64,000 bases of DNA from Ailanthus altissimus. Lineage: Eukaryota; Streptophyta; Magnoliopsida; Sapindales; Simaroubaceae. The stretch's first letter is position 1. Every line of letters starts with the position of its first letter. Positions 45,457 through 56,499 of this stretch are shown piece after piece. The position numbers and the translations under genes were made by a program. A model generated the notes under the pieces. The model had not been told where the DNA came from. It did no database searches and saw only the letters and a program-made list of their open reading frames with translations. The stretch is taken from contig OX327710.1 in NCBI GenBank assembly GCA_946807835.1, positions 16,046,501-16,110,500 of the forward strand, read 5' to 3'.

Positions 45457-46836
45457 TGATTGATGTTATACTAGCTAAGAGCAAGTGTACTCTATCATAT
45501 CAAGTAATATAAGATTTTAAGTTCAAATATCGATCCCACGGGGACTATACAATCTAATTATGTAAATCAAGTACTAAAATTATACTTACTTAACTTTTAT
45601 TCAAAAAATCACAATCTGAAATTTAATTAACTAATCTAACTCTATCAATTAAATTAAACAAAGTAAAGGGTAGAATTCACAAATAAAGATAATTTATGAT
45701 TTTGACTCGTCCCCTAATATTTCATTCGATTTATTATCCTCTTAGTTAATCTCTTAATACCAATTATTGATTTAGATACTAATCTCATCACAAGTCTCTG
45801 TCGATGGTCAAGTGACTATATTACACATTTTAACAATTATCTATATATCTATGGTAATCAAATCAGAATGTAATTCATTAAGATCGAGTCTAAATAATAC
45901 CATACATGCCATCTACGTATATGTCTATCCTACATAGAACTCATAGTTGTTACCTTATGATCATGCATCAAACTATCCTAGGGTAAACACATGAATCTAT
46001 TTATCAAGTTCATCATGGTTCTTCAATCATTAAAATATTGGCAAGATATAATGAAAGCAATAAACACAAGTTAGAATGAATCAATTATAATAATTAAGTT
46101 CATAAACTAAGAATTAATAAAATCCAACTACATACTAGGTTTACACAGTCTAACCTTAGAATAACAAGTTTAGCTTATCACAAAACTAAAAATATTAAAC
46201 CAATCCATGAAGAACAACAAGAAAAAGAACATAATAATAAGAAAATAGAAGAAAAACTAATCAAGAAGATGTCTTGGGTTGCTTCTCTCTCAATCTTGAC
46301 TTGAAGCTTGAATCTTGATTTCTGGGATTTGATATTTAATTTTGTATTGTGAATTCTTTCTTTACGTTTTTGCCTCTCCAAAGTCTATGTGTTTTACCTC
46401 AAAAGAGTGTTTTTTTGGTATGAGAAACCTTAAGGACAAGGGGCTTCGAATCTAAGTTGAAATAGGAGAGTTGAGAATGGCTTTTATATATCACATGGGC
46501 GCTGCGGCGCTGAGGGCTTGGCGTTGCGTTGCCATGACTTAGAAACATGACTTCCAAAAGTCTCACTAGGTGCTGCGGTGCTAGGTTATGGGCACTCTGG
46601 CGCTTAGCTACTGACCTGGGCACTACGACGCATAGCCCTGGTTCACTCCCATTCGTATTGTAAGCATAACTTCTTCGTTTTACGTCCAATTCACCTCCTA
46701 TTTATTCCAATACGTCATATTTTCCATCTTGCATCTATTTATGATAAAAAAAAAATTAAATAGCCAAATAGTTATGATTTAGAGTGAAATATAAAAGTTA
46801 GGTACAAATCATACTAGTGCTGTTATGCCCTTATCA
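45457..46836 (-). repeat. 5' LTR of Gypsy-1 (1380 bp)
   Basis: On the plus strand it starts TGATTGATGTTATAC and ends GCCCTTATCA, giving TGAT...ATCA inverted ends. Its right 830 bp match 40030-40865. It contains ATCGATCCCACGGGGACT (about 45529-45546), a stretch common in plant gypsy LTRs, and a GC-rich part at about 46495-46640. Confidence 0.88.
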
Positions 46837-47314
46837 CTAATGTATTGTAATTTTGGTTATTGAGCTTCTTAATTCCTCAAACTACTTAAAGGTCTCCTAT
46901 TATACCTACAAGACTTCAATAATGCTAGACAAGCTTGATCTCAAACTATAAGATTGTAGAGTTTTAAACTCTTCATAACTAAAATAAAATCCCACTAAGG
47001 TTAATCTCTGACCGTTCTGCTGTTACTCTTAATAGTGGTTCCACCAGTACCACAGTAACAATGCCTACGTGTTTGTTTATATGAATTGTACACCAGAAAA
47101 ATTCCTAATAAAGACTGGAGGGGTCATAACGATCCCATTTAAAATCTAGACTCTTTAGACAATATTAGCCATTTTGACAGGACTTTCTTAGACATGCACC
47201 ATTTATACAATTACACTAGACTCTGATATTGGTACCATATATTTGAGCAGTAATCGTATGGATAGTACTTCTACTACTGTTCTATACCCAGAACAACTTA
47301 GCTCTGATACCAAT
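46837..47314 (-). other. Copia-3 leader and primer binding site
   Basis: Non-coding leader of Copia-3 between its 5' LTR and the Gypsy-1 insertion. The primer site TGGTATCAGAGC (minus strand) is at 47301-47312, intact, directly inside the LTR at 47315. I see no gag start in this segment. Confidence 0.75.
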
Positions 47315-47758
47315 TGTTGAGCATAATAGAACACAAATGGAACACTTTTATTAATAGAACAAACACAAAACTTACAATACAAAATTTAGAAACTCTCACT
47401 CTTCCTCACTTATAACACAATACTTACAACTCAATACTCACACAGTTTTTGTTGAGATTAATATTTGCTCAACTCTCTAACACTCTTAACTCTCAATAAT
47501 TGATCAAATACTTGATCAACTCTTTATTCTTAACTTGCTTGCTTGCAAAACCAAATGAGGAAAGGGGTATTTATACTTACTTCAAATAAACTAAAACTAC
47601 ACAAATAAAATATTTTAAAACTTCATTAACCACATAATTTTGTAATACTTATCTCCTTAATCATCTACTCTAAAATATCTTACTTAACTTAAAAATTTCA
47701 AGAATTAGACTTGTAAATATTTGAACTTAATCTTAAGTTTGGTATTATAATTTTAATA
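47315..47758 (-). repeat. 5' LTR of Copia-3
   Basis: 444 bp. On the plus strand it runs from TGTTGAGCATAATAGAACAC to ATTATAATTTTAATA and is the counterpart of 35765-36208. Confidence 0.9.
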
Positions 47759-48190
47759 GTTAATTCTCCACTTTCTGTCTTCGGTCACTTACTTTGTTAT
47801 TGTTAATGGAAAGCAATATGGGTTAATCGAGTTGACTAGAGAACTAAGGCAAAGTAACCTAGTTTCGTTTTATTTGTTTATTATATGTGCAGAGGTCTTG
47901 TTTTCCCTATTTTGTAAGGCTGAGCAACAAGGATATTTTCGAGACTATCAGTGTGGTAGAGGAAGACTTGTGGTATCTCATTTATTTTTGTACAAATGAC
48001 AGTCATATTTCCTCATAGACTTCCATGCAAAGTTATAACCTAATATAGAAGATTTTGGAGTAGTATGCCAAGGCTTTGGATCAATTAGTAAATTTTATAA
48101 AATCTGTTGTATGTTTTGGCTCATGGGTTTTGAAGGAGATCATTGATCAGATTATTCAGAGCCTTGGTGTTCAAAGAGTTGATTGCCATG
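47759..48190 (+). pseudogene. LINE reverse transcriptase, piece B
   Basis: Continues piece A with VNGKQYGLIELTRELRQSN and LVSFYLFIICAEVLFSLF (family: [21 protein letters not shown]), then SHLFL where the catalytic FADD box should be. That box has decayed to FVQM-like and is out of frame. It ends with a region matching ...QSLGVQRVDCH at 48190, where Copia-4 interrupts it. Confidence 0.82.
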
Positions 48191-48513
48191 TATGAGAATA
48201 TTGATTGAAAATCATCAGCATATGATTTAGAAATCAAGCCAAGTACGTAGGGTGTACGAGGTTCGAAGACAGACGCGAAAAGAGGCAAAAACAATGAAGA
48301 ATAGAGTGCCAGGTACCAGTGCTGCGACGACTAAGAGTGGGTGTTGTAACAACCAAACCAGGACCTAAGCGCCGTGGCGCTGGGCACGGGAATTTTTTTT
48401 TCTGTTTTGAGACTTCCTTATTTTTCTCCTACCCTTTCTCTAATTATTTTTTTAATTACTTGTGTATTATTTGTGTGGGTGATATTGCTTGTTTGTATAT
48501 TTTTACTTCAACA
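48191..48513 (+). repeat. 5' LTR of Copia-4 with a ~340-bp internal deletion
   Basis: 323 bp against 663 bp for the 3' LTR. Ends match (TATGAGAATATTG... to TTACTTCAACA), but the part equivalent to about 52845-53168 is missing near 48432. That part includes the TATATAAAGG region. The start has TATGAG where the other LTRs have TGTGAG. Confidence 0.88.
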
Positions 48514-48539
48514 AACTAGTATCAGAGCTTGGTTCTAAT

Positions 48540-49440
48540 TAGTCATAGCCACACCCAAGTATGAGGTAGAGAAATTCAACGGTATGAATGACTTCAATTT
48601 GTGGAAGATAAAGGTAAAGGCATTGTTGGTGAGCCAAAGGCTAGGCTCAGCATTAGAGAAGATTGCAGCTCCATCTAGTGATGAGGAGAAGACGCCAGAG
48701 TCATCTAAAGTTGAAGCAGAAAGAAGGGACATTTAAGAAAGAGCTCATAGCAAAATTGTTCTATCATTGAGCAATAAAGTACTAAGGGAAGTAGCAAGTG
48801 AAACGACGGTAATTGGTCTTTGGAAGAAGATTAACTCTCTTTATATGCAAAAATCATTAGCCAACAGATTGTATATAAGACAGAAGTTGTATCAGCTGTC
48901 CATGTCAGAAGGGACGCCGATGAAAGATCATATAGACGCCTTCAATAAGATCATCCTTGATATTGAGTCTATCAACATCAAGATAGAAGATGAAGATAGA
49001 GCAATTATCCTGCTGAGTTCACTCTCTAAGAGTTATGAGAGCTTTCTTGATATGCTACTCTACGGAAGAGAGAGTTTAATGATGAGTGATGTGAAATCAT
49101 CATTAAACTCAAAGTTATTAGAGAAGCAAATCGAGGGCAATACAAAAAGATTATTTGTAAGTGGAAGACCCTCATATAGAGATGGAAGGAAAAATAGATA
49201 AAGATCGAAGTCTAGAACTCCTAGGAAGTGCTATTGCTGTAAGAAAGATGGGCACTTTATAAAAGATTGTCCTAAGAAGAGAGCACAAGACAAGAAGAAA
49301 GCAGATGTTGCGCTTGCTTATGATGATAGCTATGACAGCGCAGAGACACTCGTCGCTATTGGTGGTAAGAACACTGAATAATGGGTTCTTGATTTTGATT
49401 ATACTTTTTACATGTGCCCGCACAAGTCTTGGTTTGTAAA
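48540..49440 (+). pseudogene. Copia-4 gag, zinc knuckle and protease
   Basis: Gag closely matches Copia-1 gag (KYEVEKFNGMNDFNLWKIK). The start codon is ATA instead of ATG at 48544. A TAA lies at 48734-48736, and the main open stretch is 48767-49201. The knuckle CYCCKKDGHFIKDC (about 49229-49270) keeps all four ligands, unlike Copia-1. The protease reads VLDFDYTF, so the catalytic DSG has become DFD. Confidence 0.85.
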
Positions 49441-49462
49441 TTTTTAACCCATTAGTGGTAGT

Positions 49463-52400
49463 ATGGTGTTAATGGGTAATGACATTACATGTCAGATGAT
49501 GGGAATTGGTAATGTTAAAATTAGGCTACATAATGGGCGATTGAGAAAGTTGAAAGATATTATGTATGTTCCTGACCTCAAGAGGAACTTGATCTCACTA
49601 GGGACTTTAGATCAGAATGAGTGTTCCATTAGGATGGCTGGAGGGGTTTTGAGAGTATTGAAGGGTTCCATGGTGGTGATCAGATGAGAGAAGTGCAAAA
49701 GAGTTTATATGCTTAAAAGTGAAGTCGTGAGTGGTTCTGCATTATTCTCTGTAGATGATGAGAATATGCAAACTAAGTTATGGCATCTTAGACTGGCACA
49801 CCTAGGCGAGAGAAACCTGAATGCGTTATTTAGTCAAAAAGCGTTTGGCGAGGATAAGTTTCAACACTTGGAGTTTTTTTAGCATTGTGTGCTTGGAAAA
49901 ACATATAGGGTGAGGTTTAATACTGGCGAGTACAAGCTTAAGGGGACTATTGACTACATATATTCAGATCTTTGGGGACCAGCTTAGACAGTTACTTATG
50001 GTGGTGCCAGGTATTTTCTCAGTTTAATTGATGACTATTCAAGGAAGCTGTGGGTCTATGTGTTGAAGAGCAAGGATCAAATGTTTAAAGTGTTCAAGAC
50101 TTGGAAGGCTCTTGTTGAGAATCAGACTGGCAAAAAGATGAAAGGTTAAGAACTGACAACAGCCTTGAATTGTGCAATAAAGCGTTTGATAGGTTTTATG
50201 CCAAGCATGGGAATGCAAGGCATAGAATGTTAAGATCAACACCACAGCAGAATGGCATAACTGAGAGGATGAATAAGACCCTACGTGAAAGGGTTAGATG
50301 TATACTTACTAATGCAAAGATGTCCCAAGGCATTTTAGGGAGAAGCTGTAATGACTGCAACTTATTTGATTAATAGAAGTCATTTTTTGACAATTGACTT
50401 CAAGACGCAAGAAGAGAAATGGTTTGATAATCCTCCGAAGTATGACCACCTTAGAATTTTTGGTTGCCCTGTCTTTGTACATGTTAAGGAGGGGAAGTTG
50501 AAACCTAGAGCTATCAAATGGGTATTCATAGGATATCCTGAAGGAGTGAAAGGATACAAGGTATGGTGTAAAGACTTGACACCACCAAGGAGTATTATAA
50601 GCCATGACGTGACGTGACATTCAATAAGATGACGATGCTAAAAACCTCCCAAGAAGATGAGAGAGACGAACCTGTGCCCAAGGAAGACTCAGTACCTGAG
50701 TCAATAGAAATTGAAGTAGAACCTGATAGTAGATCTGATATGCCTCCAGATCAGCACTTCAACGAAGAGATCCTTGAAGATGAACAAAGAACACCGGTAA
50801 GTTTCTCCAAGTCCACCTAAAGAAAGACTAGGACTTTTGAGATGGAACTTAAAGAGTACTAGTTAGCCAGAGATAGGCTAAAGAGAATGATTAACCCACC
50901 AGTCAGGTATGCACAAGCAGATTTAGTTGCTCATGTTTTTAATTTTGCTTACACTTTTGAGTATTATGAGCCTAGGACATATGGTGAGGCTATGAAGAGT
51001 GAAAACAAGAAAGAATGGCAGTAGGCCACGGAAGAAAATATTAGTTCTCTTAGGAAGAATAATACCTGAAAGTTAGTAGAGAGACCTCAAAAGAAACTAG
51101 TCGGGTGCAAGTGGGTGTATAAGGTGAAGTAAGGGATATCGGGGATAGAGCCTACGAGATTTAAGGCTAGGTTAGTTGCACAAGATTTTACTCAGAGAGA
51201 GGAAGTTGATTTTCATAAGATATTCTCTCTAGTCATTAAGCACACATCTATTAGGATTGTGCAAACCTTGATTTACATATAGAGAAAATGGATGTAAAGA
51301 CAGCTTTTCTGTATGGAGAGCTTGAAAAGATGATATACATGGCACAACCATAAGGGTTCGAGGAGCCCGAAAAAGAAGATCATGCTTGTTTGCTAAAGAA
51401 GTCATTATATGGGTTAAAGCAATTACCTAGACAGTGGTATAAGAGATTTGATGAGTTTATGATAGTTTGTGGCTTTAGTATGAGTAAGTATGATGGATGC
51501 GTGTACTTCAAAAACATAAGTTGTGGGATGATGTATTTGCTTCTATACATCGATGATATGTTGATCGTATGTAAGAACATGGAAGAAATATAGAAGCTCA
51601 AGAAACAGTTGAGTGGCGAGTTTGAGATGAAGGATTTGGGAGCAGCAAAGAGAATATTATGTATGGATATTGTGAGGGAACGAAGAGATACTATTTTCTT
51701 ATCCTAACAAAGATATATACTCACAATTCTAGAGAAGTTTGGTATGTCCAATGCAAAGGCCGTCTCTACTCCTTTGGCCATGCATTTCAGACTTTTAGCA
51801 GCATAGTCGCCGATAGCCGAAGAGAAAAAATTGTAGATGAGTAAAGTACTATATGCAAGCATTGTGGGGAGCATCGTGTATGCAATGGTTTGCACAAGAC
51901 TAGATATAGCACATGCTGTGAGTGTGGTGAGTAGATACATGACAAATTCGGGTAAAGATCACTGGCTTATAGTGAAGTGGATTCTGAGATATCTCAAGGG
52001 GACGTCAAATCATGAGTTGATGTATAAGAGGGATGAAGACAACAGTGAAATGGTAAGAGGATATGTAGACTCAGATTATGTAGGTTATCTAGACAAGAGA
52101 AGATTATTGACCGGTTACGTATTCATAGTGTTTAAGTGTAGTGTATGTTGGAGATCAGTTCTACAACATGTGTAACCACTATCTACCACAGAGGTGAAGT
52201 ACATAGCTGTTGGTGAAGCTATTAAGGAGGCTGTATGGTTAAAAGGCATATGCACGGATGTATTGGCTAGTGAAGATATAAACACCGGTGTATATTGTGA
52301 CAACCAGAGTATCATACACCTAAACAAGCATCAAGTGTTCCACGAGAGGTCGAAACACATTGATGTAAGACTCCATTACATTAGAAAGATTGTCTAAAGT

Positions 52401-52480
52401 GGTGAAGTTAGTCTAACGAAGATAGCGTCGTCTAAAAATCCTGCTGATATGTTGACTAAGCCTGCCCTCGATTAAGTTCA
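49463..52480 (+). pseudogene. Copia-4 integrase, reverse transcriptase and RNase H
   Basis: Pre-integrase segment 49463-49870 (LKDIMYVPDLKRNLISLGTL, RLAHLGERNLNAL). Integrase through 50350-50617 (FGCPVFVHVKEGKLKPRAI, then KVWCKDLTPP). RT about 51060-51840 (LKKSLYGLKQLPRQWYKRF, LLLYIDDMLIVCKN, where YIDD is the catalytic box). RNase H 51837-52397 (VYCDNQSIIHLNKHQVFHER). More than ten stops and several frame changes are visible. Confidence 0.88.
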
Positions 52481-52587
52481 TCTTATGCAAGGACTTAACC
52501 AGAGTCACTACTTTGTAAGGGTGGCCGAAGATGTGAAAATGAGAGATCAAGTTGCTTTGTGGATGATTTTAAATTAAGGAGGGGATT

Positions 52588-53250
52588 TGTGAGAATATTG
52601 ATTGAAAATCATTGGGATATGATTTAGAGATTAAGCCAAGTGCGTAGGATGCGTGAGGTTCGAAGACGGACGCGAAAGGAGGCAAAAAATAAAGAATAGA
52701 GTGCCAGGCACAAACATCGCAGCGATCAAACCAGAACCTGAGCACCCAGTGCCGTAACGCTCAGGCAGGCACACCAGCGCCGCGACGGTGGGCGCTGATC
52801 GCAGGAATTTGTTTCCTGTTTTAAGACTTCTTTATTTGTCTCCCACTTGCTTTAGAACTCCCTAATACGACTCCCACATGTTTAGGGTAAATGTAGGACG
52901 TTCTAAAGCCTATATAAAGGCTCTCAATTGGCTTGTAAACACATATTTATGATAATTCAAGGAGTCTTAGTGATTAAACCTTTTTTGTGATTTTTAATGA
53001 GAGAAAATCCCTAAGTTGCAAGAGAGAATTGTTCTTTGTGATCTTTCTTTTAAAAGGCATACTTTATGAGTGCCTTGTGATTCAATAATAAAAGTGAGTG
53101 ATCTTGATCCACCGTGGACATAGGCAAGTTGCCGAACTACGTAATTTTCTGTGTGTTCTTTTCTTACATTTTCTCTCTTTATTTCTTAATTACTTATTCT
53201 GCATTATTTGCTTGAATGATATTACTTGTTTGTGTGCTTTTGCTTCAACA
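52588..53250 (+). repeat. 3' LTR of Copia-4 (663 bp, full length)
   Basis: Starts TGTGAGAATATTGATTG after the purine tract AAGGAGGGGATT, and ends TTTTGCTTCAACA. It contains CCTATATAAAGGCTCTC (52910-52926), a likely TATA box, and the motif CCGTGGACATAGGC...GCCGAACTACGTA at 53112-53141. It is the best reference copy for this LTR family in the window. Confidence 0.92.
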
Positions 53251-55119
53251 CCATTCAAATTCTTGGATTATCGTATGTCATTGGTCACCATAAAAATGGT
53301 TTTTCTCCTCTATCCAAGATAAGATCTAGGGCAAGTTGCATGGTTGGAACTCGAAACTCTTCTCTAGTGCAGGTCATAAAATGTTTCTTAAGGTTGTTAT
53401 CTAGTCTATGCCTGTGTATTCCATGGGCTTTTTTTGGCTGTCCATCTCTCCTATAAATTAATGAGATTCATAAATTATGTGCCCGATTCTAGTGGGGGAT
53501 TTGATGAGCGTAAAGGATGTAGTGGTGTACATGGGATATATTGTGCAAAATAATAAGGCTGGTAGGCTGCGGTTCTAAAATTTGTTCCATTTTAATAAGG
53601 TTATGCTTGCTAAGCAAGGATGGCAAATCTTAACTCCCTTATGGCGCAAGTCCTCAGAAGCTTTTATTTCTCACAGGATTCTTTTTCGCAGGTTAAACTA
53701 AATAGTGCTCCATTGTTTGTTTGGAGAAGCATTATGTGGGGTCAAGATCTCTTGTTACATGGTTACCGGTGGAGTTGGAAATGGCGAATCTATATCAGTG
53801 TACCACGACCCTTGGCTCCCTTGTGTATATTCCTTCCGGCTCTTCATCCACATCGACTTCCTGAACATGCCATAGTTTCGGATTTGATCTCTCCATCTGG
53901 TGAGTGGGATGTAGCGTTAACACGGAGCTCATTTTCAAGTGAAGAAGTAGCAACGATAGCTCCCGTTACATACGATGGCAGCTGTATGGGATGATTCGAT
54001 CACATGGAACTTTGATAAGTTTGCGCATTAGACAGTGAAGCGTGGTTATTGGCTTGTTGTTTTCCGCCAAAGTGCCGCCAGTTGTTCTCGGAAAACTGAC
54101 CTGAATGCTTGGTGGCAGTTGTGTGGTCTCTTAACATCCCTCCGAAAGTGAAACAATTTATCTTGAGGACTTCTCACAACTGGATTCCGACATTGAGTAA
54201 TCTTCATCAGCATCATGTGCAGGTTACGGACCTTTGCCCAAGATGTGGTATTGAATTTGAGACTACATTGCATGCGATATGGCTCTGTTCCTGCTTGCAG
54301 CTATTGCGATCTGAATGTGATTTTATGGCAGCCATAACATGTTCTCAACAGATGCATAATGAGGATTTCTTTACTCTGTATGAAGTTTTTGGAATCAGAT
54401 CAAGAGGAGTTGGTTTGTATATTGTTTTGGAGGATTTGGTTCTACCGAAACCAGGTGTTGCATAGTGCAGGCTCTGTGATGGAGATTGATTCGATTCTTC
54501 CATGGGATCGGAATTTTTTGCTTGAATTCTAGTTAGCAAGATCGAAGGAAAATGTTGCTTGCCTAGCGATTCAAGGACTAGACCCCTGGAGACCTCTAGT
54601 AGGTGAGCGGTTCAAGTTGAACTGTGATGCAGCAGTTGACAGAAGATATGGCTGCACTGGTTTGGGTTTTGTTGTTCGAAACTCCGCTGGTGTGATTTTA
54701 TGTACTGTTGCTGAAAAAAATACCCTGCTGCCACCAGGTTCATGAGGCTGAAGCTCAAGACATTCTTCATAATTTGATTGCAATTCAACCTCTAGGACGA
54801 ATGGATGTGGACATAGAATCCGATTCCTCTATTGTCATAGATGCCCTGCTAGCAAATAAACCGATTGCTTTCGAGTTGGGTGGCATTATTTGTGATATTT
54901 TCGAATGCTTGGAGAGCTTCAATTCTGCACATATTATGTATACTCCAAGAGAATCAAATAGAGTTGCCCATGAATGAGCTCATTTTTCTGTTTGTATGCC
55001 TTCAAATGTGTTTAGTGGTAACTCATTACCAAGCTCTTTAGAGCCACTATTTGTAGACGACAATTCTCATGTTCATGAGAACTTTTAATGGAATACTTTT
55101 TTCTTTAAAAAAAAAAAAC
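53251..55119 (+). pseudogene. LINE, piece C: RT thumb, zf-RVT and RNase H domains with A-rich tail
   Basis: Continues piece B. KIWGKLHGWNSKLFSSAGH is near 53325-53380 and LAKQGWQILTPL near 53610-53640. A zinc-ribbon-like zf-RVT segment is at 54109-54300 (PPKVKQFILRTSHNWIPTL, then LCPRCGIEFETTLHAIWLC). An RNase H domain is at 54600-54980 (FKLNCDAAVD, GLGFVVRNSAG, IESDSSIVIDALL, YTPRESNRVAHE). It ends with A-rich sequence at 55107-55119. Frameshifts and stops break it. The C-terminal RNase H fits plant L1-type LINEs. Confidence 0.86.
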
Positions 55120-56499
55120 TTATATAAAGACTTTTTTTGTGATTAATATTAAAAATAATAAATACAAATACTCAAATTTCTTAAAGCTGGTATTAAATCA
55201 CCTCTTCCAATATTGCATCAAAACTTAAGTTATAGGTGAAAGATTTTTAATCTTTTGTTTTCGTCTCTGTGGCAACCAAGGCTATAGCCGTAGCCAATAT
55301 CACACCAATAATCACCGAACCACCATTGACCACTATCTCAAATCGACAAACCATGACAATTGAAGTTAGAAAAATGTCGGCTGACTCTTTCCAACTGTTG
55401 CCTCCATCCTGTCTCTGATATCATAAAATCAAGTCAGAAAATTGCTGCAAGCATTGACACCTGATCCACCGTCGATCGCTGCGTTTTGCCTCGCTGTTAA
55501 CTTCTTTATGTATTCCTCTCTTGCCAGTCTTTGATTGACAGCAAGAACATTTCCATTGGAACTTTAAATGGCTCACATGCGCCTTTTAAACTTCTCGATT
55601 TTTTTTAAAATTTTTCGCTGCCGCCTGACGATGGTGGTCTGACCCCCAACAATTCCCCCATTTAGGTCTTAGTATGCCAACCTGTTGTCTTGGGTCGTTG
55701 TTGGGGTCAAACCACCTAGGGATAGACAATTTTGAGTTTGAGTTGAATTTGAAAATTTTTAACCTTTATCTAAATTTGATTGGGACGTAGAAATGTGTTT
55801 TGATTGGGACATATTTTGGGTTGGGTTAGAAAATTTTAATTTTTTTTTAAAAAATATTATTTTGAAAAGACAGTTTGATTCGGGTTTGAGATGGGTCGGG
55901 ACAGTTTCAATCAGGTTTGGGCTTATTTGGGACAATTTGGGACGGGTTCAGAACAATTCGGAATGATTCGGGTCAGGACGGTTCGAATTCAGGACGGTTC
56001 GAGTTTATGACGGGTCAGAAATTCCCGTTCGGGACAGAATTTTCTATCCCAAACCCATTCCCGTTTCCGTCTCGACCTAAAATTTCGGGATGGATCGAGT
56101 CGAGACAGGTCGAGTTCGAAAATAATACCCACCCCAAAAATCACCAATGTCAAGCAAGCGGCTGAAAAATTACACAAAACTTTAACCCTCTTTAAAAGTT
56201 GCCTATAGACTTTTCTATAGAAAAATTCATCAAATTACATCTTTTTACTGAGAATTCAACGCAACGGCTACAATAGAATTATGCAAAACTTATGTTAATA
56301 CTTAGTCAACATTCTTTTTATTATATTTTTTATATAATTATCAACACTTTTTAATAATTACTTCAAAGTTAAATTAGCCACAAATACTTTAAAAAAATAA
56401 AAATTTAAAGTAAAATACTTTGTTTAAAAAAATGTGCAAATAATATTATAAAAAACTCTCAAGAATTTATTGATTTTTTCTATTTTCTTCCTCGCATCT
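55120..56499. other. Spacer between the LINE and the hAT remnant
   Basis: No confident gene. 55247-55354 (minus) encodes a 35-residue frame with a hydrophobic VIIGVILATAIALVA stretch, possibly the tail of a lost membrane protein; unproven. 55870-56110 is rich in GGGTCGGGACAG-like and GGACGGTTCGA-like words with partly inverted copies, probably a degenerate element. The rest is AT-rich. Confidence 0.4.

Larger units (their letters stand above)
40030..46836 (-). mobile_element. Gypsy-1: gag/protease-only Ty3-gypsy element nested in Copia-3
   Basis: Minus-strand LTR element with long LTRs (835 bp truncated on the left, 1380 bp complete on the right). It has a gypsy-type primer site, gag (about 44400-45230) and a pepsin-like protease (43262-43705). 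I find no reverse transcriptase, RNase H or integrase in the remaining ~2.3 kb between protease and purine tract. That is the organisation of non-autonomous gypsy (Tat/Athila-related or TR-GAG type) elements that rely on enzymes from relatives. No target duplication remains because the left LTR lost ~550 bp of its end together with part of Copia-3 gag. Confidence 0.85.
35765..47758 (-). mobile_element. Copia-3: Ty1-copia element inserted in the LINE and carrying Gypsy-1
   Basis: Minus-strand copia with two 444-bp LTRs (35765-36208 and 47315-47758). Flanking 5-mers GTTAT and GTTAA differ by one base, consistent with an aged target duplication. Joining the flanks restores the LINE reading order. 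Internal order on the minus strand: primer site, leader, gag remnant, integrase, reverse transcriptase, RNase H, purine tract. Gypsy-1 (~40030-46836) splits it between the leader and gag, and the first part of gag is missing there. Stops are frequent, so it is inactive. Confidence 0.92.
48191..53250 (+). mobile_element. Copia-4: Ty1-copia element inserted in the LINE, same family as Copia-1
   Basis: Plus-strand element. 5' LTR 48191-48513 (internally deleted), primer site at 48517, gag 48540-49200, zinc knuckle, decayed protease, integrase, RT, RNase H, purine tract, 3' LTR 52588-53250. Flanking 5-mers CCATG (48186-48190) and CCATT (53251-53255) differ by one base, a plausible aged target duplication. 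Removing the element restores the LINE order RVDCH then KFLG...VIGHHKNG. Many stops; inactive. Confidence 0.92.

Noticed and set aside
54708..54977. A stand-alone plant RNase H gene
   Set aside because: It directly follows the zf-RVT domain of the LINE and precedes the A-rich tail, so it is the LINE C-terminal domain.
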